From assembly GCF_009857745.1 (NCBI RefSeq), contig NZ_WWEN01000002.1, positions 930,001 through 994,000 on the forward strand: a stretch of 64,000 bases of DNA, written 5' to 3'. Positions 35,278 to 46,047 of the stretch are shown here, one piece after another. Below the pieces are notes generated by a model. That model was not told where the DNA came from. It saw nothing but the letters and a program-made list of their open reading frames with translations, and did not search any database. This DNA is from Thalassovita mangrovi. Its GTDB lineage: Bacteria; Pseudomonadota; Alphaproteobacteria; Rhodobacterales; Rhodobacteraceae. Each line of letters begins with the position of its first letter. Within the stretch, counting starts at the first letter, position 1. The translations under genes were made by a program, and so were the position numbers.

Positions 35278-36401
35278 GCGGACCGCTAAAGGGCATGAAG
35301 GTGGTCGAGATGGAAGGTCTCGGCCCCGCCCCCTTGGCCGGGCAGTTCCTGTCCGACCTCGGTGCCGAGGTCACTCTGATCACCCGCAAATCGGGCAAGC
35401 CCGACCCCTCCGACATCAACAACCGGGGCAAGCGATCCGTCGCCCTGAACCTGAAAACGCCCGAAGGGATCGAAGCTGCGCTGAGGCTGATCGAGGGTGC
35501 GGACGTTCTGATCGAGGGCTTCCGCCCCGGCGTGATGGAACGGATGGGTCTGGGGCCTGAGGTTTGCCACGCGCGCAATCCGGCTCTGGTCTATGGCCGG
35601 ATGACCGGCTGGGGCCAGACCGGGCCGATGGCGCAGATGGCGGGGCATGACATCAACTACCTCGGGCTGACCGGGGTGCTGAACGCCATTGGCAAGAAGG
35701 ACGAACCGCCCATCCCGCCGCTCAACATCGCCGCCGATTACGCCGGGGGCACGATGTTCCTGCTGCTGGGCATCCTGTCGGCGCTGTTCGAACGGCAAAG
35801 CTCGGGCAAGGGTCAGGTGATCGACGCAGCGATGGTCGACGGGGCACCGGCGCTGCTGGCGCTGGTGCATTCGATGATCGCGCGCGGCCGCTGGGGCGAG
35901 GAACGCGAAAGCAACTGGCTCGACGGCGGCGCGCCGTTCTACCGCACTTACGAATGCGCCGACGGCAAATACGTCTCGGTCGGGCCGCTGGAGCCGCAAT
36001 TCTTCGCCCAACTGGTCGATCTGGCCGGGCTGTCCGAGGATCACAAGGCGACCCAATATGACGAAACGTCATGGGCGCAGCGGCGCGACAGCTATGCCAA
36101 GGTGTTCACGGCGAAGACCCGCGACGAATGGGTGGAAATCTTCGACGGCACCGATGCCTGCGTCGGCCCGGTGCTGAGCTGGAGCGAAGCGCCCGACCAC
36201 CCGCATATGCAGGCGCGCGGCGTTTTCACCGATGTGGGCGGCGTGATGCAGGTCGCCCCTGCACCGCGTTTCGACCGCACCCCGCCGGGCCCGGTGGGCA
36301 CCCCGCCCGCCCCCGGCGCCGATACAGACAGCGTTCTGGCCGAACTGGGCTATGACGCCGACACGATTGCCAGCCTCCGCGACAGCGGTGTGCTGACCTG
36401 A
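35274..36401 (+). CDS. CaiB/BaiF family CoA transferase or alpha-methylacyl-CoA racemase
   Basis: A 375-residue family III CoA transferase-fold protein. LKGMKVVEMEGLGPAPLAGQ, RGKRSVALNLKTPEGIEAAL and LVYGRMTGWGQTGPMAQMAG are typical; the GHDINYLGLTGVL segment and NIAADYAGGTMFLLLGILSA match the alpha-methylacyl-CoA racemase branch (AMACR), where His and Asp around GHDINY/AADYAG act in catalysis. A racemase would make the (S)-2-methyl ester accepted by acyl-CoA dehydrogenases, which hints at branched substrates. Overlaps the preceding gene by 4 bases. Confidence 0.9.
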   Translation: MSGPLKGMKVVEMEGLGPAPLAGQFLSDLGAEVTLITRKSGKPDPSDINNRGKRSVALNLKTPEGIEAALRLIEGADVLIEGFRPGVMERMGLGPEVCHARNPALVYGRMTGWGQTGPMAQMAGHDINYLGLTGVLNAIGKKDEPPIPPLNIAADYAGGTMFLLLGILSALFERQSSGKGQVIDAAMVDGAPALLALVHSMIARGRWGEERESNWLDGGAPFYRTYECADGKYVSVGPLEPQFFAQLVDLAGLSEDHKATQYDETSWAQRRDSYAKVFTAKTRDEWVEIFDGTDACVGPVLSWSEAPDHPHMQARGVFTDVGGVMQVAPAPRFDRTPPGPVGTPPAPGADTDSVLAELGYDADTIASLRDSGVLT

Positions 36402-36412
36402 GGAGGAAAGAC

Positions 36413-37183
36413 ATGAGCGACGTGATCCGCATCGACCGTGACGGGGCCATCGCCACCGTCACCCTGACCCGTCCCGAGGCGTTCAACGCCATCAACGCCG
36501 ACATGCGCAAGGCGCTGATCGACACGGTGGCCGAAATTGACGCCGACGACGCGATCCGGGTGGTGATCCTGAAGGGCGAAGGCCGCGGCTTCTGTGCCGG
36601 GGCCGACCTGAAGGGCGGGCTGCCGCCCCGGACCGACAACATGCTGGAAACCGAATACCGCCCGTCGCTGGAAGGCATCGCCAAGTCGCCCAAGATCTGG
36701 ATCGCGCAGGTGCACGGATCGGCTGCCGGGATCGGCGCGGCCTATGCGATGAATTGCGACATGGTGACGATGGCCGACAACGCGTCGCTCTACATGGCGT
36801 TTGCCGCGATTTCGCTGGTGCCCGATGGCGGCAACACCTGGCTGCTGCTGAAGGGGATGGGATATCACCGCGCCCTGCAGGCAATCATTGAGGGGCAGAA
36901 GATCCCCGCCGCCGATTGCCTGCAATACGGGCTGGTGAACCAGATCGTGTCCGAGGACCAACTTGAGGCCGAGACCCGCGCCCTGGCCGAGCGCATCGCC
37001 AATGCCGCGCCGCTGGCGGCGCAGGCGGCCAAGCGCATCCTGCGCAATATCGGCGAAGGGTCCTTCGGCGACGCCTTCAGCGCCGAAGCGCGCGAACAGC
37101 AGGTGCTGACCCAAACGGACGATTTCCGCGAAGGCGTGCAAGCCTTCATCGAGAAACGCAAACCAGACTTCCAAGGCAAGTGA
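36413..37183 (+). CDS. Enoyl-CoA hydratase/isomerase family protein
   Basis: A 256-residue crotonase-fold enzyme. RGFCAGADLKGG and QVHGSAAGIGAAYAMNCDMV form the oxyanion hole. The usual first catalytic Glu position has AAYAM rather than GxEL, and the second region reads FAAISLVPDGGNTWLLLKGM, where D replaces the usual Glu/Asp pattern, as in PaaG-type isomerases. So it may be an isomerase or a hydratase for a special intermediate. GGAGGAAAG precedes the ATG. Confidence 0.88.
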   Translation: MSDVIRIDRDGAIATVTLTRPEAFNAINADMRKALIDTVAEIDADDAIRVVILKGEGRGFCAGADLKGGLPPRTDNMLETEYRPSLEGIAKSPKIWIAQVHGSAAGIGAAYAMNCDMVTMADNASLYMAFAAISLVPDGGNTWLLLKGMGYHRALQAIIEGQKIPAADCLQYGLVNQIVSEDQLEAETRALAERIANAAPLAAQAAKRILRNIGEGSFGDAFSAEAREQQVLTQTDDFREGVQAFIEKRKPDFQGK

Positions 37184-37190
37184 GACCCCA

Positions 37191-38177
37191 ATGACCCTGC
37201 CCGCCCAATTGCAAAACCTGCGGATCCCGCTGATCGGCAGCCCCTTGTTCATCATTTCCAACCCCGATCTGGTCATCGCCCAGTGCAAGGCCGGCATCAT
37301 TGGGTCCTTCCCGGCGCTGAACGCGCGCGAAAAGGACGGTGATCCGATCCTGCTGGAGGCCTGGCTGACCCGGATCAACGAGGAACTGGACCGCTACAAT
37401 CAGGCCAACCCCGACACCCCGGCGGCGCCCTACGCGGTGAACCAGATCGTGCACCGGTCGAATACCCGGCTGGAGCGCGATATCGAGATTTGCGTCAAGC
37501 ACAAGGTGCCGGTCTGGATCACCTCGCTGGGTGCCCGGGTCGAGGTGAACGAGGCCGCCCATTCGGTCGGCGGCATCACCCTGCATGACGTGATCAACGA
37601 CCGCTTCGCCCACAAGGCCATCGAAAAGGGCGCCGACGGTCTGATCGCCGTGGCCGCCGGTGCGGGCGGCCATGCCGGTGCGCTGTCGCCGCTGGCCTTG
37701 GTGCAGGAAATCCGCGCCTGGTTCGACGGGCCGCTGTTCCTGTCGGGGTCCATCGCCACCGGCGATGCGCTGCTGGCGGCGCAGGCGATGGGCGCGGATG
37801 GCGGCTATGCCGGGTCGGCCTTCATCGCCACCGAGGAAGCCAATGCCGAGGACCGCTACAAGCAGATGATCGTCGAAAGCGGCGCGTCGGACATCGTTTA
37901 TTCCGACCTGTTCACCGGGGTCTGGGGCAATTATCTGAAACCCTCCATCGCGGCTGCGGGGATGGACCCGGAGAACCTGGAACGCTCGGACCCCTCGAAG
38001 ATGAATTTCGGCGAGAGCCGGGAAAAGCCCAAGAGCTGGAAGGAAATCTGGGGATCGGGCCAAGGCATCGGTGCGGTGAAGGAAGTGGTTCCGGCGGCAA
38101 AGCTGGTGGACCGGATCGCGGGCGAATATTTCGCCGCCTTCGAGCGGCTGTCGGGTCAGGTGGCGCGCTATCGGTGA
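37191..38177 (+). CDS. Nitronate monooxygenase / 2-nitropropane dioxygenase family flavoprotein
   Basis: A 328-residue TIM-barrel FMN protein. LRIPLIGSPLFIISNPDLVI begins the barrel, VAAGAGGHAGALSPLALV holds the active-site His of class I enzymes, and FLSGSIATGDALLAAQAMGA with DGGYAGSAFIATEEANAED is the FMN phosphate site. The family includes FabK-like enoyl reductases, and homologues are often embedded in acyl-CoA degradation loci, as here, so nitronate may not be the true substrate. Ends the plus-strand operon, 7 bp after the hydratase. Confidence 0.88.
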   Translation: MTLPAQLQNLRIPLIGSPLFIISNPDLVIAQCKAGIIGSFPALNAREKDGDPILLEAWLTRINEELDRYNQANPDTPAAPYAVNQIVHRSNTRLERDIEICVKHKVPVWITSLGARVEVNEAAHSVGGITLHDVINDRFAHKAIEKGADGLIAVAAGAGGHAGALSPLALVQEIRAWFDGPLFLSGSIATGDALLAAQAMGADGGYAGSAFIATEEANAEDRYKQMIVESGASDIVYSDLFTGVWGNYLKPSIAAAGMDPENLERSDPSKMNFGESREKPKSWKEIWGSGQGIGAVKEVVPAAKLVDRIAGEYFAAFERLSGQVARYR

Positions 38178-38184
38178 GGGGGAT

Positions 38185-38249
38185 GGGGGGCGCTGCCCCC
38201 CGCTGCGCCTTGCGCAGCTCCCCCCGAGGTATTTGGGCCAAGATGAAAC
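38185..38249. repeat. Hairpins plus a third copy of the intergenic repeat
   Basis: GGGGGGC-GCT-GCCCCCC (about 38185-38201) and CTGCGC-CTT-GCGCAG are followed by CCCGAGGTATTTGGGCCAAG (continuing ATGAAAC), related to the elements at 14821 and 17889. It sits between convergent genes and probably stops transcription from both sides. Confidence 0.55.
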
Positions 38250-38255
38250 GGCAGG

Positions 38256-38647
38256 TCAGTGTTCCGGATCGGTCGCCAGGTCGGCGAGGATCGGGCAATC
38301 GGGGCGGTTGTCGCCGGCGCAGCAGGACACCAGGTTGGCCAGTGTCGCGCGCATCTGCTGCAGCTCGGCCAGCTTGGCGTCGATCTTTTCCAGGTGATCG
38401 CTGGCGATGCGTTTGACATCGGCGCTGGCGCGGCTTTGATCCTCATAAAGCGTCATCAGGTTGCGGCAATCCTCGATCGAAAAGCCAAGCGCCCGGGCGC
38501 GGCCCAGAAAGGCCAGCTTGTGCAGGTCGCTGTCGCGGAACGTGCGGTAGCCGTTGGCGCTGCGCAGCGGCGTGATCAGCCCGATATCTTCGTAATAACG
38601 GATGGTTTTCGCAGGCAGGCCCGAGCGGCGGGCGACGTCACCGATAT

Positions 38648-38651
<4 letters not shown>
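38256..38651 (-). CDS. cueR: MerR family copper-responsive regulator
   Basis: A 131-residue MerR-type activator. [20 protein letters not shown] is the winged-helix DNA-binding start, a dimerisation coiled coil covers about 75-108, and the metal loop has C110, C111 and C119 ([14 protein letters not shown]). The C111/C119 spacing of eight equals the Cu(I) ligands of CueR. It overlaps copA by 4 bases and is transcribed after it, so copA and cueR are induced together. Two CueR-type operator-promoters lie at 41148-41248. Confidence 0.92.
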
Positions 38652-41119
<2,468 letters not shown>

Positions 41120-41147
41120 GGCGTGGTTCCTTCTGGTCCTGACAGGG

Positions 41148-41178
41148 CAGATGGTGCTTCCATCTACTGGAAGGTCAA
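41148..41178 (-). promoter_or_regulatory. CueR-type promoter of copA
   Basis: On the - strand -35 TTGACC (41173-41178), a 19-bp spacer and a weak -10 CATCTG (41148-41153). The spacer holds the dyad CTTCCA-N5-TGGAAG (41157-41173). An overlong 19-bp spacer with a central dyad is the hallmark of MerR-family promoters. Confidence 0.75.
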
Positions 41179-41217
41179 GGCTGCAGCATCATTTTTATCG
41201 AAATCCCCCCGCCCCTC

Positions 41218-41248
41218 TTGACCTTCCCCCGCGGGAAGGCCCAATCAA
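41218..41248 (+). promoter_or_regulatory. CueR-type promoter of copZ
   Basis: TTGACC (41218-41223), a 19-bp spacer and AATCAA (41243-41248), with the dyad CCTTCCC-N4-GGGAAGG at 41222-41239. It mirrors the copA promoter 40 bp away. Confidence 0.7.
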
Positions 41249-41274
41249 TCGGGGCAAACCGAAGGAATTAGAAC

Positions 41275-41472
41275 GTGATCACCTTCCATGTCCCCGAAAT
41301 GAGCTGCGGCCATTGCACTGCGAAAATCGAAACTTCGGTCCAGGCGGCCGACCCCACCGCGCTTCTGATCTTCGATCTGGACAGCAGGCAGGTGGAAATC
41401 GACAGCGCCGACGAAAGCGATGCGCTGCTGGCGGCGATCAAGTCGGCGGGATTCGAGGCAAACCTTCTATGA
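41275..41472 (+). CDS. copZ: Small copper chaperone with one HMA domain
   Basis: A 65-residue cytoplasmic protein with a single ferredoxin-like HMA fold: FHVPEMSCGHCTAKIE contains the metal motif MxCGHC, and AIKSAGFEANLL is the last strand. CopZ-type proteins hand Cu(I) to the HMA domains of CopA and to CueR. The start is GTG at 41275, with GAAGGA nine bases before. It is divergent from copA under its own CueR-type promoter. The transposon at 41546 was inserted 73 bp downstream. Confidence 0.88.
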   Translation: MITFHVPEMSCGHCTAKIETSVQAADPTALLIFDLDSRQVEIDSADESDALLAAIKSAGFEANLL

Positions 41473-41537
41473 GGCCGGGCCTTCTCTGACACCTAGCGCG
41501 AAAACCGCGCCGGGCCAGTCGGATAGCCTCATCACCC

Positions 41538-41545
41538 GGCGCATC
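41538..41545 (+). repeat. Left target-site duplication
   Basis: GGCGCATC directly left of the transposon; the same 8 bases follow its right end at 46751-46758. Confidence 0.9.
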
Positions 41546-41605
41546 GGTCGTGAGGTAGTTTAAGCCGTCGATGCTATGGAAACTAGCATGTCACTGATTC
41601 TGACA
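41546..41605 (+). repeat. Left terminal inverted repeat
   Basis: 60 bp beginning GGTCGTGAGG. It differs from the right end at two bases, positions 17 and 40 of the repeat. Within it ATGCTA-N7-TAGCAT is a small dyad that could be a transposase site. Confidence 0.9.
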
Positions 41606-41776
41606 GGACAAGCTCGGCCAGTGAATTCGTTGTCACCCTAATTAACATACACGCGTTTCAAGCTGACAATCGGGATCAGATTTGCGGATACCAACACAAC
41701 GCTACCCCATAAAAAGGCAGGCCTACAACTCAAAGGGGTCTATTCTACCTGCGACGCCCGTGCCATATGTCAACGT

Positions 41777-44596
41777 ATGACACCAGAAATCCACGATCTC
41801 TCGACCTTGAAGCTGAAACTAAAACGCACAACGGGGAAGCCTGCGAGCTTCTTGGTTGGTGCTCCGTTTTCATGGGATGAGGGACGTGGTGTTCCCCCCG
41901 TCGGCGGCTTCATTGAACTCATACGCAAAAGGGTTGCAGCAGAAGGCAGCAGCTACTCGGAGGACTTGGAAAAGCGATTGGAAGGTGCTGGAGCAGCGGG
42001 ACAATACCAAGCTGCGATGTCCTTCGTTTATACCGTCTTCGACGCCGATGTGGTCTCAGAAATCGTCCAAGACGCAGTCTTGTCTGCCCGAAAGCCGGGT
42101 TCTCCAGTTCTTGATCCAACAGCAGATTTTGATGGCGATCCGAATGACTGGGACCTCTCTCGCGGCCAACGCGGGCTTGCGCATTTAGTTAAGCTCGATC
42201 CGAACAGGTTTCCGGGACCAGTCTTCACCACGAATTTTGACCCTATGATTGGGCTTGCGTTGCAACAGCAGGGCATCCGTTACCGACCCTACACGATTCC
42301 ATTGGAAGGGTCTTTAAATGCGCCAATCAGTGTCGCCCGTGATGAGGTGAACATCTTCCACCTGCATGGCTACTGGCGAAACTCGCCTACGCTGCATAGC
42401 CCCGAGCAGCTTGAGGCGAAGCGGCAGCAGCTTCAAGCGTCCTTGGAAAAACACCTGAACCAAACTAATCTTGTCGTCATGGCCTACAGCGGCTGGGACG
42501 ACATCTTCACATCAGCGCTCGCCAACTGCCTCAGCACAGACACTTTCAGTGGAACCGTTACATGGTGCTTCTACGGCAATAGCCCGGCTGAAATTCGCGA
42601 GCAAAATGCGGCTCTGTTTGAGAAATTCAAAGGCGGCATCCAGCAAGGGCGGATCACGTTCTTCCACGGCGTCAACTGTCACACCTTCCTCGACGAGCTG
42701 ATCGCTGATCTTGGGTTCGATACCCCGACACGTTCGGCAATCGAAAGTTCACCGCTGGCCGGGTGGGAAGTGATCACGACAGAACGCCTCGACAACCTCA
42801 CCCCCCTGACTGGCGACGAAGCTGTACGTTTCTTTGACGGGGCGATCCCAACACTACGTCACGCGATCAGCCCCCTGATCCCAAGGTTGAGTCAGACCGC
42901 GAGGCTTGTCGAAAGGATCGATCAAGGGCTTGCCAACACCGCCGCCTGCACCATGCAAGTGGTTCGCGCGGCAGGTGGTGAAGGTAAGTCGACGGCTCTG
43001 TTGCAAGCGGCGGTTACGGCGGCAACGGAACGCGACTGCATCGTGCTGCATCGCCCTTCCACCGATGCTGGTCTGAATCCAGACGTCGTCGCCTCGTTTG
43101 ATCCGGCTCACCGCTGGGTGCTGGTTGCTGATGACGCAGAGGGGCTGATCAGCGATCTTTGGGAATGCGCCGTTCGCATGCACGACGCTGGACGGCACAA
43201 CGTTACTTTCTTGCTGGCCGCGCGTGACGCCGACTGGATTGCTGAAAAGGGTGACCAAAAGGGTTGGAATGGGCGGCTGACTCGTCTTGATGATCTCGTG
43301 TTGGGCGGCATCAACGAAGGCGACGCGGAACTTGTCGTCGACGCTTGGAGCGAACAGGGTGATGCTGGTCTACGGGGGCTGATGTCCGAGAAATCCCGGG
43401 ATGAGCGCATTAAGAAACTCGTTGCGGCGACGCGGGCACAAGATGTCAAAGCTGGCGACGGCAGTTTCTTCGGTGGCTTGCTCGACACTCGGTTCTCGGC
43501 AGCAGCACTGCTAGACCACGTCGTTACACTGATGGAGCCGCTACGCGACCGGGACATCGATGGCGGAACGGGCACTCTCTACGATGCCTTGCTCTACGTT
43601 GCGAATTGTCATGCGGTAGGGATGCCGGGACTTGAGAAAAGAGTTCTCGCGTCGATCTGCGACTTGCCGGTCAATCGCGTGTCGACGGTGATCACGGGCC
43701 AGCTTGGGCGCGAACTCGGCGCAGCAGAAAGCCGGGGTCATATTCTCACGCGGCACAGGCGGGTTGCCGAGGCGGTCACGGTCGCCTCAGAAACACGCTT
43801 CGGCTCGAACCTTGAAGACATTTGGGATGCGCTTGTCGAACACATTGCTCGGCTCGGACGAGAGGAAAAAGACATTGGTGAGTGCTTCAATTGGATAATC
43901 CACGCGGGGTCTCGTCTCAAACGGAGTCTGCCATCTGGATTGGATGATGACCGACGGGGCGCAATTGCTGTCGAAGCCGCCTATGCTGCCGTGAAGCATC
44001 AACCCGAGTGGCTCGGCGTAGTCGTAGATCTCGCGCGTGCACTGCGGTTATCTGGAAGGCCCGCCGAGGCCTGCAAAGAGATGTCAGACCGCCTGAAAAC
44101 CGCGAGGGGAAAGCAAGACCTCCTTCGGATTATTCGGGGCTATTTCTACGAATGGAGCACATGCGCCGGAAACCTGCGGACGCGACAAGGATCGCTTGCA
44201 GGCGCATGGTTGGCAGCGTTCTCGCTGTCCGACAGTTTGCCGCCAGAGGTCACGCTTGAGCGAGCGAAGCTGTCCTGTGCGGGGCTTGGGGTGGCTTTCG
44301 AGAACCTCCTGTCGGGAGTTCCCGATAGTGCCTTTGCAAAAGGACGGCGCGCAGCCACTCATCTCGGCTGGCAGACCAATCCCGATCCACGAGCGGCTGG
44401 CTATTTCGAGCGACACCAATCGGAACTGGATGAAGCAGGTACACCCGTACCAGCGGACAACGACGAAGCACTGGTGTGGCTCAGCGAGGCGGCTCAGTCG
44501 GCGCACGCGGAACTCGATGATGCCCTGCTCCGGAACTTGCAGAAGAACGGACGGCTCACCTTCAAGCGATTGCGCGAGTGCCTCGACAAGCCGTAG
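41777..44596 (+). CDS. SIR2-domain P-loop NTPase, candidate anti-phage STAND protein
   Basis: A 939-residue protein. Residues 20-320 form a SIR2-type NAD-binding domain: LVGAPFSWDEGRGVPP in the glycine-loop position, FTTNFDPMIGLAL with N153, NIFHLHGYWRNSPTLH with H195/H197, and VVMAYSGWDDIF. Residues 390-520 are a P-loop ATPase: AGGEGKST (Walker A, 399-406), RWVLVADDAEG (Walker B, D452/D453), FLLAARDADW (sensor). Residues 540-939 are mostly helical, as in STAND sensor arms. Known SIR2-STAND proteins (Avs5-like) degrade NAD on phage recognition; I infer the same here. The ATG at 41777 has no clear ribosome site. Lower GC and transposon ends show transfer. No partner protein is encoded with it. 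Confidence 0.8.
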   Translation: MTPEIHDLSTLKLKLKRTTGKPASFLVGAPFSWDEGRGVPPVGGFIELIRKRVAAEGSSYSEDLEKRLEGAGAAGQYQAAMSFVYTVFDADVVSEIVQDAVLSARKPGSPVLDPTADFDGDPNDWDLSRGQRGLAHLVKLDPNRFPGPVFTTNFDPMIGLALQQQGIRYRPYTIPLEGSLNAPISVARDEVNIFHLHGYWRNSPTLHSPEQLEAKRQQLQASLEKHLNQTNLVVMAYSGWDDIFTSALANCLSTDTFSGTVTWCFYGNSPAEIREQNAALFEKFKGGIQQGRITFFHGVNCHTFLDELIADLGFDTPTRSAIESSPLAGWEVITTERLDNLTPLTGDEAVRFFDGAIPTLRHAISPLIPRLSQTARLVERIDQGLANTAACTMQVVRAAGGEGKSTALLQAAVTAATERDCIVLHRPSTDAGLNPDVVASFDPAHRWVLVADDAEGLISDLWECAVRMHDAGRHNVTFLLAARDADWIAEKGDQKGWNGRLTRLDDLVLGGINEGDAELVVDAWSEQGDAGLRGLMSEKSRDERIKKLVAATRAQDVKAGDGSFFGGLLDTRFSAAALLDHVVTLMEPLRDRDIDGGTGTLYDALLYVANCHAVGMPGLEKRVLASICDLPVNRVSTVITGQLGRELGAAESRGHILTRHRRVAEAVTVASETRFGSNLEDIWDALVEHIARLGREEKDIGECFNWIIHAGSRLKRSLPSGLDDDRRGAIAVEAAYAAVKHQPEWLGVVVDLARALRLSGRPAEACKEMSDRLKTARGKQDLLRIIRGYFYEWSTCAGNLRTRQGSLAGAWLAAFSLSDSLPPEVTLERAKLSCAGLGVAFENLLSGVPDSAFAKGRRAATHLGWQTNPDPRAAGYFERHQSELDEAGTPVPADNDEALVWLSEAAQSAHAELDDALLRNLQKNGRLTFKRLRECLDKP

Positions 44597-44665
44597 CTTG
44601 ACCGATCTCCCGGAACTTTTTGGGAAACATCGATGTTACGAACTGACTTCGAAGTTGGCCCGTGT

Positions 44666-45913
44666 CTAGTTCAGAAGTTTGCGGGAAGGGTTCCGATTGG
44701 GTGCCGCGCTAGGACCTCTGTACCCGGACTTTCGGTACGAGCCGAGACACATCTTGCAGATCGAATTGTCATGCGGTTGCAAGTGCTCGGCCAGCTTGGT
44801 TGCCTCCTCCAGCGTCTCACAACCATGCCACTTGCCATACTTTGCACCGCCGCCACCGCGACCAGTCCCTTGATTGCAGTTCACGCACTCTGCTGTGTGT
44901 ATCTTCGCGAAATTGTGCTGCTCGCTCGAATAGACCCAGAACGCTTCCTGCCCATTGTCGACCGTCGGTCCAGCCACTAGGTCGGTAGATGCACTACGTT
45001 CGCTGGCTTTGACGTCCGCCAGGTAGGCGTCTGTGAGTTCCAGCAAATCGGAGATTTCCCAGACCCGATCCGTTAGGCCTATCTCCATAGCTGGTGTCGC
45101 CTGCTTCTGTTTCAGCACTTCCCCGATCTCTCTGCAAATCCGTGTTTTGGGATATGGGAGCCAACAATAGTTGTAATACATGATCGTCAAGGCCAAGGCG
45201 CGTTCGTGATGTCGGAGTTTCTTCGAGAACGCGTTGCTCTTCCTCGTGAATCTCTTGTTGAACATCCGAAGGGTCAGGTTGAAGCGTTCGACCGCGTACG
45301 TTGTGATCGACTTTTCCTCTATGTCGCCCGCTATGACCCTGCGCTCGGCCCCTTGATAGCGGCTTGCAGGCGTCGGTTCGCCCGCCTCGTTGGTTTGGCT
45401 TTACTGCTTGATGAGCATTGCTCGGTCAGCTTCGTCTCCGAAAACGATCTCTCCCGCTTCGTCATATGCCATCAAGCCGTCCGTCAGAATCTCCAACCTC
45501 TGAGTGAGTTGGCCATTCTCATCGACCTCCAGCTTGTCTCTAATCGATTGATAGAACGCGCGTGCGTCCGCTAGCTTCCGAGCACCCAGTCGATAACCCA
45601 CAATAAACTTGGTGTCGGAGCAGATAGCGAGGTAGGTCCATACCGTGCCTGCGCCGACCTCTTGTACCTTCTGCCGCGCGACATTCTTCTGCTTCACTTT
45701 CACGAAAGACCAAAGCTCGTCCGCCTGAATCTGGCGCACTCGTAGCCTACGAGTCCGTGAGATATGGCGAATGGCCATTTCGCCAACATCACTGGCGAGT
45801 TTCGCCACAGTCTTGTTGCTCACCTTGTAGCGACGCTCGCATGATCGTTGCGAAGCGCACTCGACCAGTGAGTGAACGATTCCTTCCCTCGTTTCTTGAC
45901 TCAGCCGGTTCAC
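44666..45913 (-). pseudogene. IS1-family transposase with one in-frame stop codon
   Basis: One frame runs from a GTG at 45913 (GGAG upstream) to 44666, broken only by TAA at 45401-45403 (codon 171). Codons 1-170 have the N-terminal HTH (RRYKVSNKTVAKLASDVGEM), the first catalytic Asp in QIQADELWSF and the second in LEILTDGLMAYDEA. After the stop the same frame gives RRVIAGDIEEKSITTYAVER with the catalytic Glu, then FTRKSNAFSKKLRHHERALA and TPAMEIGLTDRVWE, all typical of IS1-type enzymes. A cysteine-rich tail follows (HTAECVNCNQG...CKMC). Truncation removes the third DDE residue, so activity needs readthrough or help in trans. Confidence 0.85.
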
Positions 45914-45971
45914 TTTTACTCCAAGACTTTATGCGCCCCGCAGTCGAGTATCTCATTAAGCGTATCAGTGC

Positions 45972-45999
45972 AACGTTTTTAATATCGATGAAACGTTTT
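45972..45999. promoter_or_regulatory. Direct AACGTTTT repeats between the transposase and regulator genes
   Basis: AACGTTTT occurs at 45972-45979 and 45992-45999, 20 bp apart (two helical turns), in an AT-rich divergent spacer. The second is part of a palindromic AAACGTTT. A possible binding site for the neighbouring regulator. Confidence 0.4.
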
Positions 46000-46047
46000 A
46001 TCTCTGCTATAAAGCAAAAAGGAACCAAACGTACAGGGGAAGGCGTC

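Noticed and set aside
41512-41522. GGGCCAGTCGG outside the left end matching a sequence inside the right end (46661-46671)
   Set aside because: An 11-bp match outside the repeat boundary and beyond the target duplication; most likely chance.
44666-45265. Independent 199-residue zinc protein
   Set aside because: It is in the same frame as the upstream transposase half, separated only by one TAA and 45 sense codons, and its start is the conserved IS1-type C-terminal region.
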